A model generated the notes under the pieces. That model was not told the origin of the DNA, did no database searches, and saw only the letters and a list, made by a program, of their open reading frames with translations. This document shows, in pieces, positions 7,061 to 14,545 of a stretch of DNA of 64,000 nucleotides (position 1 is its first letter; the number at the start of each line of letters is the position of its first letter). The stretch is from Flavobacterium lipolyticum (GTDB lineage: Bacteria > Bacteroidota > Bacteroidia > Flavobacteriales > Flavobacteriaceae), in the NCBI RefSeq assembly GCF_020905335.1, contig NZ_JAJJMN010000001.1, positions 930,001 through 994,000 on the forward strand. The letters run 5' to 3'. Made by a program: the position numbers and the translations under genes.

Positions 7061-7342
7061 ATGAATGAAAATGTGACAAACATAATAGATCGCAGAATAC
7101 TGCGCTTAATTGAAGTTCTGATTGAACAGAATAAAATTAATCGCGAAATAGATTTTTGTAGAGAAATCGAAATGCTACCTCAGACCGTGACAAAAATAAA
7201 AAAGGGAACAGCTCATTTCACAGTTTCTCATATTGAACAAATTTGTCACCAATTCAATGTAAATGCAAACTGGATATTTGGCATAGAAAAAAAGGTATTC
7301 AATATGGCGCGAAGCATTGAAATAACAGGGATTGACGCATAA
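7061..7342 (+). CDS. small XRE-like HTH protein
   Basis: This 93-residue protein has a helix-turn-helix pattern over about residues 8-70 (EIEMLPQTVTKIKKGTAHFT, then SHIEQICHQFNVNANWIFG), typical of short Xre-family proteins on Bacteroidota phages and integrative elements. ATG 7061 is preferred over an in-frame TTG at 7040 because the TTG lies inside the preceding gene. It is the last prophage gene before the attachment site and may regulate excision or lysogeny. Confidence 0.7.
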   Translation: MNENVTNIIDRRILRLIEVLIEQNKINREIDFCREIEMLPQTVTKIKKGTAHFTVSHIEQICHQFNVNANWIFGIEKKVFNMARSIEITGIDA

Positions 7343-7397
7343 GTATTGCCGGCAATCAAAACAGACAACAAAAAGAAAAATTAATAACAAAAATTGT

Positions 7398-7416
7398 CTT
7401 TTCACCACGTGAAAAG
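7398..7416. repeat. palindrome near the prophage right end
   Basis: CTTTTCAC and GTGAAAAG are perfect inverted arms around CAC, about 50 bases inside the attachment core at 7464. It could be a site for integrase or excisionase, or a weak terminator of the HTH gene. No T run follows. Confidence 0.35.
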
Positions 7417-7463
7417 CATTGTAAATACTAGGGACTACATTTTTTGAAAGCATGGGGGTTGAT

Positions 7464-7512
7464 TTCATAACCCTGAGGTCACGGGTTCAACTCCCGTCCT
7501 CGCTACAAAAAA
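7464..7512 (+). other. attachment site copy 1: 3' end of a tRNA with anticodon CAT
   Basis: The sequence begins in the anticodon loop (TTCATAA), continues through the 3' anticodon stem CCCTG, the variable region, a T arm (ACGGG-TTCAACT-CCCGT) and the acceptor end. No matching 5' half lies upstream: the bases before it cannot form the anticodon stem. All 49 bases recur exactly at 11084-11132. This is the signature of integration into a tRNA-Met/Ile2-type gene, with the intact gene probably left of the window beyond the prophage. Confidence 0.8.
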
Positions 7513-7513
7513 C

Positions 7514-7546
7514 AAACCCCTAATCATCAATTGATTAGGGGTTTTT
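7514..7546 (+). terminator. terminator after tRNA remnant, copy 1
   Basis: AAACCCCTAATCA and TGATTAGGGGTTT pair perfectly around TCAAT and are followed by TT. It is the natural terminator of the tRNA gene, carried along in the duplication; the second copy is at 11134-11166. Confidence 0.8.
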
Positions 7547-7730
7547 ATTTAAATTTACACCCTCTCTAACCAGCTGATTTAGAATGAGGAAATTAAAAAA
7601 AGCAACTGGAATTCGAACAATGTAAACAATACGACAGCGGACTTCAGACTTTATACTTCTTCTTTTTTTATAAGAAAAGTATGCGGACAGGTCAGAATAG
7701 TATTTTATAAGCTAAATCATTTATAAAAAC

Positions 7731-7988
7731 ATGGATATAGTTAAATTTAAAATCACGTCAAAAACGATAAAAGTAGAAGTACGCAATTCGAATAACTACG
7801 TTTTTAATTTCAACACGGCTTTAGAGATTGAAAAAGAAGACAGAGAGGTTTTATTAAGACTGTACAATGCACTGGACCTTCTTTTTAAAAAAGAAACTCA
7901 TCCTGAGATTAAAAACTATATTTCACCTAATCAAACTAACATTTTGGATCAGATTTCTGCTGCTGATAATCTGGAGCAGGAAAAATAA
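7731..7988 (+). CDS. 85-residue hypothetical protein, copy 1
   Basis: This small soluble protein (MDIVKFKITSKTIKVEVRNS) has an N-terminal beta hairpin and a C-terminal helical part; no family is recognised. The protein is identical to that at 11351-11608. The two genes differ at two positions, both synonymous (ACG/ACT and GCA/GCC), consistent with selection on the protein or a very recent duplication. It is preceded by about 185 bases of duplicated non-coding DNA after the tRNA terminator and followed by a hairpin terminator at 8024-8064. Confidence 0.65.
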   Translation: MDIVKFKITSKTIKVEVRNSNNYVFNFNTALEIEKEDREVLLRLYNALDLLFKKETHPEIKNYISPNQTNILDQISAADNLEQEK

Positions 7989-8023
7989 ACCATCATTAGT
8001 TTATCATTCAAAATTTATTTTCT

Positions 8024-8064
8024 AAAAAAGAGAAAGTCTCCACATTATGAGATTTTCTCTTTTT
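8024..8064 (+). terminator. terminator after the 85-codon gene, copy 1
   Basis: AGAGAAAGTCTC and GAGATTTTCTCT pair with one mismatch around CACATTAT and are followed by a long T run. The second copy, at about 11645-11685, has mutated bases in the stem. Confidence 0.65.
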
Positions 8065-8121
8065 TTTGTTTTTTTGTTAGATTCCAAACAATTTTTAGGA
8101 CAACAAAATCTAATATACAAA

Positions 8122-8401
8122 ATGATTACTAATATATTAAGTAATGTTGCAGAAATAGAAAGAACATCATTATTGAAAAGACAAAAAGTAAGATGTCTTA
8201 ATTGCTAAAACAAAAGAAACCAGCAAAGGCAGACAGTTAAATACTACTGAAACACCACAACATTTTTTATCAAAATGCAATCAATCACATTTAGAACTAA
8301 TAAAAGATAAAAACTATTCAATTAGAAAACTGGCATCAATCACTAATTTATCGAATAATACAATTGTTAAAATAAAAAAAATGCTAAATGAAGTAAAATA
8401 A
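8122..8401 (+). pseudogene. remnant of a serine recombinase (Hin/Pin resolvase family), C-terminal part
   Basis: One frame reads NILSNVAEIERTSLLKRQ, matching the long helix of resolvases/invertases (AEFERxxIxER). After a frameshift near 8195-8200 the next frame reads IAKTKETSKGRQLN, then a C-terminal HTH (NYSIRKLASITNLSNNTIVK) ending at TAA 8401. The N-terminal catalytic serine domain is absent. The remnant begins just where the direct repeat ends, so it may mark an old left boundary of the inserted island. Confidence 0.7.
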
Positions 8402-8489
8402 ATTAGTCCCCAAAAGTCATATTCTTATATCGCCCATACCAAAACTTAATCAAGATTTTAATTTCCTATATTATTAACATGAATATCTT

Positions 8490-8497
8490 TATATTTG
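8490..8497 (+). promoter_or_regulatory. -7 box candidate for the defence island
   Basis: TATATTTG matches TAnnTTTG about 80 bases before the TTG start at 8579. ATACCAA (8436-8442) and TTGGTAT (8509-8515) flank it as an inverted repeat. Confidence 0.5.
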
Positions 8498-8578
8498 CTT
8501 TTAACAAATTGGTATAGTTCGTGAACTTCAAAATAATTCTATGAACGATATAATAGTTACAATCTAAAATAGAAAAAT

Positions 8579-9118
8579 TTGGAAGGAATATTAAAAGACT
8601 TATTGGAAGATTGGAAATTAGACACTTGGGCGAACGTTTTAGAAATTGTTGGCTTCACAATTTCAATTTTTTCATTATGCATAACTATACTTCTGAAATC
8701 TGAAATAACAAAATTAAAGATAGGTTACATTTTTGATAAAACCATTAAAAAGCATATTACTAAACTTTCGGAATCCACAACTAATATAAACACGTTCTTT
8801 AACGACTATAATTCCAACATTAGAAATATACAACTCGAATTATCAAAATGTAAATCAGAATTACAAGATTTAAAAAGTAAACTTGGCTTTTTTGACAGCT
8901 TAAAATCACAACGCTTAATTTGGTTCATTAATAGCCGTTTGGGAAAAACATTTGAAAATGAAATAATAAGACAGCCAGGTTTGGGAAAATTTCTTTTAAA
9001 ATACATTCATCGAACCCACAAAACAACGTCTGAAGATGTTTGGGTAGTATATTTTAAAATTCATGAAATTATACGTCAAGTTGAAAACATTAAAAATAAC
9101 AAGGATAAATCATTATAA
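8579..9118 (+). CDS. single-pass membrane coiled-coil protein, island gene 1
   Basis: This 179-residue protein is unrecognised. A short N-terminal cytoplasmic segment precedes one transmembrane helix (about 20-39, VLEIVGFTISIFSLCITILL). Then follow a polar coiled coil (about 55-115) and a basic C-terminal domain with RLIWFINSRLGKTFENEI and EDVWVVYFKIHEIIRQ. The start is TTG at 8579: a stop lies two codons upstream and there is no internal methionine. It is followed after 2 bases by the 9121 gene, so the two form a unit. A membrane-anchored coiled-coil protein beside a Pycsar pair suggests a second anti-phage module, but no function is shown. Confidence 0.6.
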   Translation: MEGILKDLLEDWKLDTWANVLEIVGFTISIFSLCITILLKSEITKLKIGYIFDKTIKKHITKLSESTTNINTFFNDYNSNIRNIQLELSKCKSELQDLKSKLGFFDSLKSQRLIWFINSRLGKTFENEIIRQPGLGKFLLKYIHRTHKTTSEDVWVVYFKIHEIIRQVENIKNNKDKSL

Positions 9119-9120
9119 AT

Positions 9121-9480
9121 ATGGCATCTAAAGCTTCAAATACAATTCTAAAATTAAATAAACTAACCAAAGATGATGAAATAACTTGGGAAACTTCACG
9201 ATTTGACCCAATTTCGTTAACGGGAAGTGAAAGAATGATTGGAAATTCTTATACTACATCTGTAAACAAAAAACAATTAAGACTATATAAGTTTGAATAT
9301 AGACATTATCATGATGAAGATGCATATGATTACATTCCAGATTTCCGATTAGAATTTATTGATGATAGAGGTAAAGGAGAATGGATTTTCCCTTATGAAA
9401 GAGCTATTTCCGATTTATATGATACAATTCTGTATAAAGCTTCAGGAGCTGATGAATTTTTTGATTCATTTTTAAGTTAA
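9121..9480 (+). CDS. small acidic soluble protein, island gene 2
   Basis: This 119-residue protein of unrecognised family is rich in Asp, Glu, Tyr and Phe, with no signal or membrane segment. Its central part (KKQLRLYKFEYRHYHDEDAY) and C-terminal part (FRLEFIDDRGKGEWIF) suggest a small alpha/beta fold. It starts 2 bases after the membrane coiled-coil gene. The pair layout (membrane protein plus small soluble partner) resembles effector/sensor or toxin/immunity pairs, but this is inference from context only. Confidence 0.65.
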   Translation: MASKASNTILKLNKLTKDDEITWETSRFDPISLTGSERMIGNSYTTSVNKKQLRLYKFEYRHYHDEDAYDYIPDFRLEFIDDRGKGEWIFPYERAISDLYDTILYKASGADEFFDSFLS

Positions 9481-9564
9481 AATTATTTTTTGTTTAGAAA
9501 AGCATACTGTCCTTTACAATCCTGTCATACAGAAATACTCATAATCATAACTACCAAATTATAA

Positions 9565-10086
9565 ATGAAAACCATCGATTATTTAGAAAAACAATATACT
9601 CACGCATTTGAAATGGTCAAATTTGGAGAATCAAAAAATATTGCTTTAATCGCATTCAATGGTGCTATTATTGTTGGAATATCAAAGTTAATTACTGATG
9701 AGTTAAGCTGTTTTTTGCACTATTACTTAATTTATGCCATTGCGATGTGTTCCATATCAATTTTTATTTGTTTCTCCGCACTAATAGCAAAAATAAAGCA
9801 CACTACAAATAATATCGCTCTCAACAAAAGCAATAACCTACTATTTTATGTAACACTTGCTCACTTATCAGATACAGAACTAATAGAGAAAATTGCTAAA
9901 AATTATGGTTGCGAAAGGTCAAATGAAAATCATGAAAGAGATTTAGCTAATCAGGTAATTATTACAAGTCAAATTGCCGCTAGAAAGTTTAAACTTTACA
10001 ACATAGCAATAACTTTCATGTTTATGGGATTATTAAGTCCACTTAGTTACTTAATATTTAAATTATTATTAGACCAAGATAGATAA
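9565..10086 (+). CDS. pycTM: Pycsar membrane effector PycTM
   Basis: This 173-residue protein has two N-terminal transmembrane helices (about 26-43 and 52-75), a cytoplasmic stretch with LSDTELIEKIAKNYG, and a C-terminal transmembrane helix (about 145-168). The N-terminal pattern YLEKQYTHAFEMVKFGESKN followed by ALIAFNGAII matches Pycsar TM effectors, which bind a cyclic pyrimidine nucleotide and damage the inner membrane of the infected cell. It is encoded one base before the cyclase gene, the usual partner. Confidence 0.85.
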   Translation: MKTIDYLEKQYTHAFEMVKFGESKNIALIAFNGAIIVGISKLITDELSCFLHYYLIYAIAMCSISIFICFSALIAKIKHTTNNIALNKSNNLLFYVTLAHLSDTELIEKIAKNYGCERSNENHERDLANQVIITSQIAARKFKLYNIAITFMFMGLLSPLSYLIFKLLLDQDR

Positions 10087-10087
10087 T

Positions 10088-10831
10088 ATGGGATTAAAAA
10101 GCGAAATAACAGATAAAGTAAAAGAAATTTTAGACACCAATTTTCTAATCGAGGATGTTACATATGTACCTGAGATAACTGACAGTAAACTAACTTTTTT
10201 AAATAAAGGATTAAAATTTGAAGCAACCGTCCTCTACATTGATTTAAGAGATTCAACAAAAATCCTTAATCAACATAATAAATCCACAATTGCTAAAATT
10301 CATAAAGCATATTTATATACAACAGTAAGAATAGCAAAATCTCTAGGTGGAGAAGTTCGAAGCTTTAATGGCGACAGCGTACTAGCGTTCTTTCAAGGAA
10401 CAACTAAAAATACCTTAAGTAATGCCGTAGAAGCTGCAATGAAGATTCGATATATGATAGCTAATACGGAATCAGGAATTAATACTTTACTGGCAAAATA
10501 TTCAGCAGTAGATTTTGGAATTGGAATCGATGATGGACATATACTTTGTGTTAAAGTGGGTGTCGGAGGAGATGCAAATACAAAAGATTTAATCTGGATA
10601 GGAAATCCTGTCAATAAATCTGTTGTAATTAGTGACGAATGTAAAGCAAGTTATTACATTGGGATTTCTAGCCGTGTTTATGCTAATTTAAATGACAACG
10701 TAAAATTTCATACTGAAAAAAATTCATGGGGACAAGACGTAAAAGTAAATATGTGGACTTCTTATCAAGTTTTCTACAATGGTCATTATGAAACTTTTTA
10801 CAAAACACATTATTATTGGACAATCGACTAA
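10088..10831 (+). CDS. pycC: Pycsar pyrimidine cyclase PycC
   Basis: This 247-residue class III nucleotidyl cyclase without extra domains has metal-binding aspartates at Asp52 in YIDLRDST and Asp96 in FNGDSVLAFF, and a catalytic-loop segment IWIGNPVNKSVV near 169-180. In Pycsar defence a stand-alone cyclase of this type makes cCMP or cUMP on phage infection, and the adjacent TM effector is activated by it. The sequence does not tell me which of the two is made. The start is one base after the effector stop. This is a complete two-gene Pycsar system. Confidence 0.88.
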   Translation: MGLKSEITDKVKEILDTNFLIEDVTYVPEITDSKLTFLNKGLKFEATVLYIDLRDSTKILNQHNKSTIAKIHKAYLYTTVRIAKSLGGEVRSFNGDSVLAFFQGTTKNTLSNAVEAAMKIRYMIANTESGINTLLAKYSAVDFGIGIDDGHILCVKVGVGGDANTKDLIWIGNPVNKSVVISDECKASYYIGISSRVYANLNDNVKFHTEKNSWGQDVKVNMWTSYQVFYNGHYETFYKTHYYWTID

Positions 10832-11083
10832 ATGTACCTAATTATAAGTTGTCTGGATTGACTGCTTTTCTAATAGAATTATCTTTTTTAAACCAATTAA
10901 AATTAATAAAATTTACATATTTTAGCCATCCAAAATTACAAATGTTCTGATACAAATCTGATAGTAGGAAAATCTACTTAATAATAAAATTAAGGAGTGA
11001 CGAAAACTGTCAAAACCATTTCAAAACGATTTTAAACTTTGAAAATCTCTGGAATTAGCATACATAATGTATTAATTCTAAGA
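10832..11083. other. intergenic right end of the island
   Basis: About 250 AT-rich bases lie between the cyclase stop and the second attachment core. I see no gene, terminator hairpin or integrase remnant that I can defend. Confidence 0.5.
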
Positions 11084-11132
11084 TTCATAACCCTGAGGTC
11101 ACGGGTTCAACTCCCGTCCTCGCTACAAAAAA
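11084..11132 (+). other. attachment site copy 2: 3' end of a tRNA with anticodon CAT
   Basis: Exact copy of 7464-7512. Again no 5' tRNA half precedes it: the upstream bases cannot form the anticodon stem. It marks the right boundary of the Pycsar island and the junction with what looks like host chromosome. Confidence 0.8.
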
Positions 11133-11350
11133 TAAACCCCTAATCATCAATTGATTAGGGGTTTTTATTTAAATTTACACCCTCTCTAACCAGTTGATTT
11201 AGAATGAGGAAATTAAAAAAAGCAACTGGAATTCGAACAATGTAAACAATACGACAGCGGACTTCAGACTTTATACTTCTTCTTTTTTTATAAGAAAAGT
11301 ATGCGGACAGTTCAGAATAGTATTTTATAAGCTAAATCATTTATAAAAAC

Positions 11351-11608
11351 ATGGATATAGTTAAATTTAAAATCACGTCAAAAACGATAAAAGTAGAAGT
11401 ACGCAATTCGAATAACTACGTTTTTAATTTCAACACTGCTTTAGAGATTGAAAAAGAAGACAGAGAGGTTTTATTAAGACTGTACAATGCCCTGGACCTT
11501 CTTTTTAAAAAAGAAACTCATCCTGAGATTAAAAACTATATTTCACCTAATCAAACTAACATTTTGGATCAGATTTCTGCTGCTGATAATCTGGAGCAGG
11601 AAAAATAA
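11351..11608 (+). CDS. 85-residue hypothetical protein, copy 2
   Basis: The protein is identical to that encoded at 7731-7988, with two synonymous base differences. This copy borders the host side and is probably the original chromosomal gene next to the tRNA, the other being carried by the insertion. That order is inference. Confidence 0.65.
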   Translation: MDIVKFKITSKTIKVEVRNSNNYVFNFNTALEIEKEDREVLLRLYNALDLLFKKETHPEIKNYISPNQTNILDQISAADNLEQEK

Positions 11609-11733
11609 ACCATCGTTAGTATATCATTGAAAATTTATTTTCTAAAAAGAGGAAGTCTGCACACCGTGAGATTTTCTCTTTTTTTTTGTTTTTTTGTTAG
11701 ATTCTAAACAATTTCAGGACATCCAAATTCTAA

Positions 11734-12017
11734 TCTCCGGCTTTTGTTATTCAAAAATAACTTCTCCAAAACCTTAATCTGAGGCTCACACTGTCTTTTA
11801 CGAGACGAAAATCAAAAACTTACTTCAAAATCCAAACCAAAATCAGGTATTTCTACTTAGTGAATTCATCTATTAAAAAACGATTTTTGTTGCGAATTAC
11901 GTGAAACCGTAAGTTATTCTCTGAAAACTGATATAACTTAGCGTATTAAAAAGAATAAAAATCACAAAAAGAAAACTATAATACTTAACCATAAAATAAA
12001 AACCAAAAAAACGAACC
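11734..12017. other. intergenic region without a recognised feature
   Basis: An AT-rich gap between the end of repeat copy 2 and the zinc-ribbon gene. I see no convincing frame, RNA or strong hairpin. Confidence 0.5.
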
Positions 12018-12458
12018 ATGGAAAAACTTTGGTGTTGGCGTTGCAAAACAGAAGTTCCTATGTTACATACAGAAGAATATCAAATTGCAACTAAACTCTA
12101 TCGTAATGGCTTTGAACATGGAAAATGTAATATGACCAGAACAGAGCGATTCAGTGAACTTCTAAATTACTATAAAGAACTGACCGGATTTAAAGAAACC
12201 AATCCCAATGCTATTATGCATCATCGAATTGATCTTTACGGTCCGCCTTGTGAATGTTGTTCTAAACCTTACCGAACTCCTCAGGCAAAATTTTGTGCAG
12301 CCTGTGGACACAAAAGAACAGCTACAGTAACCAACAGTAATCACACCTTTACAGAAGAGGAACAAAAATGGTGGCAAAAACTACTGGAATCAAACACCAT
12401 TAGTCAGCCAGTGCTTGCTGTTAGTACTTTAATTGCAAAACTGGATTTAAATTTATAA
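12018..12458 (+). CDS. zinc-ribbon protein of unknown function
   Basis: This 146-residue protein has an N-terminal CWRC motif (residues 6-9) and a later cluster PPCECC plus FCAACGHKR (about 76-100). These could form two zinc-binding sites with paired CxxC elements. The middle part (GFEHGKCNMTRTERF) is helical. No signal peptide. The family is not recognised. It stands alone between the repeat and the 12638 gene, with about 180 bases to the latter. Confidence 0.7.
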   Translation: MEKLWCWRCKTEVPMLHTEEYQIATKLYRNGFEHGKCNMTRTERFSELLNYYKELTGFKETNPNAIMHHRIDLYGPPCECCSKPYRTPQAKFCAACGHKRTATVTNSNHTFTEEEQKWWQKLLESNTISQPVLAVSTLIAKLDLNL

Positions 12459-12606
12459 AAATCAAGAAAACGAAATCAATCCTGGAATCCATTTTTAGTT
12501 GTACTAAAAGTGGATTTTCTGCTTTCAGGAATATACAGCTGTTTTTTTTTAATGTAAAAAATGCGTTAAAATAGCTTTCGGACAACAATTCTTCGACAAT
12601 TAAAAA

Positions 12607-12614
12607 TACTTTTG
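12607..12614 (+). promoter_or_regulatory. -7 box for the 12638 operon
   Basis: TACTTTTG matches TAnnTTTG. It covers an in-frame GTG at 12614, which rules that codon out as the start and supports ATG 12638. Confidence 0.6.
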
Positions 12615-12637
12615 TGAGAACGAAAACACACATTGGT

Positions 12638-13201
12638 ATGGATTCCGAAAAATTCATCTTCTGCCTCGAAGGTGTTCCTGACATCGAAAACAATTTTGTT
12701 ACCCAGGTAGTAAAAAACCTGGAAGAAATCGCTATTGATCAGGGTATCGCCAGTATTTACAAAACTTGCGACACCATTGAAGGCTTAGAAGAAAGCCTGA
12801 ATGTTTTACTTTATGAAGATCACAATTTTAAAGATTACGAAATTATTTATTTGGTAATGCCAGGCGGCCCCAACAATATCTGCCTGCATGATTACTATTA
12901 TAGTCTGGAAGAAATCGCAGAACTTTTTGAAGGAAAAATGAAAGGAAAAATTATTCATTTTGCCAACTTAAAAGTACTTGACTTAAACGACGAAGAAGCG
13001 CAGTACTTTTTGGACATTACTGGTGCACGGGCGATTTCGGGTTACGGCTCTTCTTATAATAAGATAGCGAGCTGTAGTACCATCGACAAAGCTTTTTTTA
13101 GTCTGTATCAGGAAAATGACGACATTACTGAAGTGGTGGAAGAACTTTATCAAAAGCATTATGCTCTTTGCAAATTACTTGATTTTAGACTGTATTATTA
13201 A
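12638..13201 (+). CDS. hypothetical protein (possibly DUF6642) in operon with AraC
   Basis: This 187-residue soluble protein starts MDSEKFIFCLEGVPDIENNF and contains YEIIYLVMPGGPNNICLHDY and ISGYGSSYNKIASC. The layout suggests a Rossmann-like or caspase/CHAT-like alpha/beta domain. I tentatively recall the flavobacterial family DUF6642, but not firmly. ATG 12638 is chosen because the upstream GTG lies within the -7 promoter box. An AraC regulator gene follows 3 bases after the stop, so the two are cotranscribed. Confidence 0.7.
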   Translation: MDSEKFIFCLEGVPDIENNFVTQVVKNLEEIAIDQGIASIYKTCDTIEGLEESLNVLLYEDHNFKDYEIIYLVMPGGPNNICLHDYYYSLEEIAELFEGKMKGKIIHFANLKVLDLNDEEAQYFLDITGARAISGYGSSYNKIASCSTIDKAFFSLYQENDDITEVVEELYQKHYALCKLLDFRLYY

Positions 13202-13204
13202 ATT

Positions 13205-14125
13205 ATGAAAAGCAATGCCGACGGAGAGATAAAAACCTATGGCGCGAAAGTGTTTCGTGAAAAATTTCTGGGACAGGAAAATCCCATGCATTTATTGTTT
13301 AAATCCAGCTCTGACCATTTTTTTTGTCTGGAAATGGAAGAAATGATGCAGCTTCGTTACGCTGTTCCTCCTTCAAAACACAGTTGTCATACTATACTTT
13401 TTGTGACTTCCGGAGTTCATGTTGCAAAGGTTGGTTTCGAAGAATACCAAACCAATCCAAATGAAATGCTTATTGTTCCGGCCGGGCAGATTTTCTCTAT
13501 TGAGCATATTAACACGAAACATATTGGTTTTATTTGCCAGTTTCATCCGGATGTTTTGATCGGCAAATATGGCAACAGTGAAATGCTAAATGATTTCGAC
13601 TTTCTTAAAATTGGAGGAAATCCAAAAATTATAATCTCTCCGGACCACTTTCATTTTATAGTGAATCTCTTTAAGCGTTTACAGGCCGCTTATCTTGAAA
13701 CTGAAATCGACAATGCTGATATCGTTCAGTCTTATTTAATGGCTTTGTTCTTTGAGATGAATAAAAATGCTCCCAAAACATCTAAAAGCAATACAGCCGC
13801 AGCTGTTATTTTTGCTAAGTTCAAAAAACTCATTTACGCTAATATCAGGACGCATCATCAGGTAAATTATTATGCCTCTTTACTGAATGTTACCCCCAAT
13901 CATTTAAACAAATCGGTCAAATCGGCAACCGGTAAGTCTGCAGTCAAATGGATTGATGAGACCATTTTAACAGAAGCTAAATACCTACTGTACCAAACTA
14001 CCTTTTCTGTAAGTGAAATCGCCATGCAGGTAGGACACGAAGATCATTCTTACTTTAGCCGTTTCTTTAAAAAACATGAAGGAATCACTCCTATTCAATA
14101 TCGTAAATTGATTGATAAGTCCTAA
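13205..14125 (+). CDS. AraC-family transcriptional regulator
   Basis: This 306-residue protein has an N-terminal cupin-like sensing domain (about 35-150, with FVTSGVHVAKVGFEEYQ and MLIVPAGQIFSIEH) and a C-terminal AraC double HTH (about 205-303). The latter includes YYASLLNVTPNHLNKSVKSA and the conserved VGHEDHSYFSRFFKKHEGIT. The effector is unknown. It follows the 12638 gene by 3 bases, and a small HMA-like gene lies 70 bases downstream. Confidence 0.9.
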   Translation: MKSNADGEIKTYGAKVFREKFLGQENPMHLLFKSSSDHFFCLEMEEMMQLRYAVPPSKHSCHTILFVTSGVHVAKVGFEEYQTNPNEMLIVPAGQIFSIEHINTKHIGFICQFHPDVLIGKYGNSEMLNDFDFLKIGGNPKIIISPDHFHFIVNLFKRLQAAYLETEIDNADIVQSYLMALFFEMNKNAPKTSKSNTAAAVIFAKFKKLIYANIRTHHQVNYYASLLNVTPNHLNKSVKSATGKSAVKWIDETILTEAKYLLYQTTFSVSEIAMQVGHEDHSYFSRFFKKHEGITPIQYRKLIDKS

Positions 14126-14195
14126 TTATTGCTTCCTGTATCCTATAAACTTGAAAAACGTTTATTGAAATTTGTTCCGTTAAAAAAAGCAAATT

Positions 14196-14396
14196 ATGAT
14201 TTACGTTTTCAAAACATCCGTTGACACACCATCAAAGCTGGAATTCGCAAGTGCATTACTTGACGAACGGATACCAAATGCGATATGGAATTTTGACCTT
14301 GAGGACTGCGATAATATCTTAAGAATTGACAGTGAGGCTGAAATAAATGAAAAGATTCTCAAGAATGCGATTTTCGATTGTGTCGAATTAGAATAA
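14196..14396 (+). CDS. small HMA-like (ferredoxin-fold) protein lacking cysteines
   Basis: This 66-residue protein begins MIYVFKTSVDTPSKLEFASA and has a beta-alpha-beta pattern like heavy-metal-associated domains, but no metal-binding CxxC. Similar small proteins occur in Bacteroidota as stand-alone genes. The segment WNFDLEDCDNILRIDSEAE is characteristic. Function is unknown; the fold is inferred from pattern only. Confidence 0.65.
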   Translation: MIYVFKTSVDTPSKLEFASALLDERIPNAIWNFDLEDCDNILRIDSEAEINEKILKNAIFDCVELE

Positions 14397-14488
14397 ATTC
14401 AAAAAAAAGTATAGTATACAACACTTGCCTGTTTGTTAGAAAAGCTTGATTTGAGTGGTCAGTAATTTTTTTCCTCTATACCAAAAAA

Positions 14489-14525
14489 AACAGGGATGCA
14501 AAACCAATTGCATCCCTGTTCCTTT
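14489..14525. terminator. bidirectional terminator
   Basis: AACAGGGATGCAA and TTGCATCCCTGTT are perfect 13-bp arms around AACCAA. They have T-rich sequence on the right and A-rich sequence on the left, so the hairpin can serve both the rightward small gene and the leftward glycan-uptake operon. Confidence 0.8.
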
Positions 14526-14545
14526 TTAAACAACTTATAAACTAA

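Larger units (their letters stand above)
7464..8112 (+). repeat. direct repeat copy 1 (tRNA end, terminator, 85-codon gene)
   Basis: About 650 bp match 11084-11733 at a constant offset of 3620, with no gaps up to the end of the 85-codon gene. Only three differences are seen between the tRNA end and the gene. Divergence rises after the gene, and homology ends near 8112. The repeat brackets the recombinase remnant and the Pycsar island. Confidence 0.85.
11084..11733 (+). repeat. direct repeat copy 2
   Basis: Second copy of the roughly 650-bp segment at 7464-8112, including the tRNA 3' end, its terminator (11134-11166), the 85-codon gene and its terminator. After 11733 the sequence differs from copy 1. 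Confidence 0.85.

Noticed and set aside
7464-7512. Complete tRNA gene at either attachment core
   Set aside because: Only the anticodon loop and 3' half are present at 7464 and 11084; no 5' half can pair with them.
10832-11083. Integrase tail before the second attachment core
   Set aside because: Short translated stretches looked faintly like the end of a tyrosine integrase, but no motif (Arg-His-x-x-Arg or the catalytic Tyr context) could be found.
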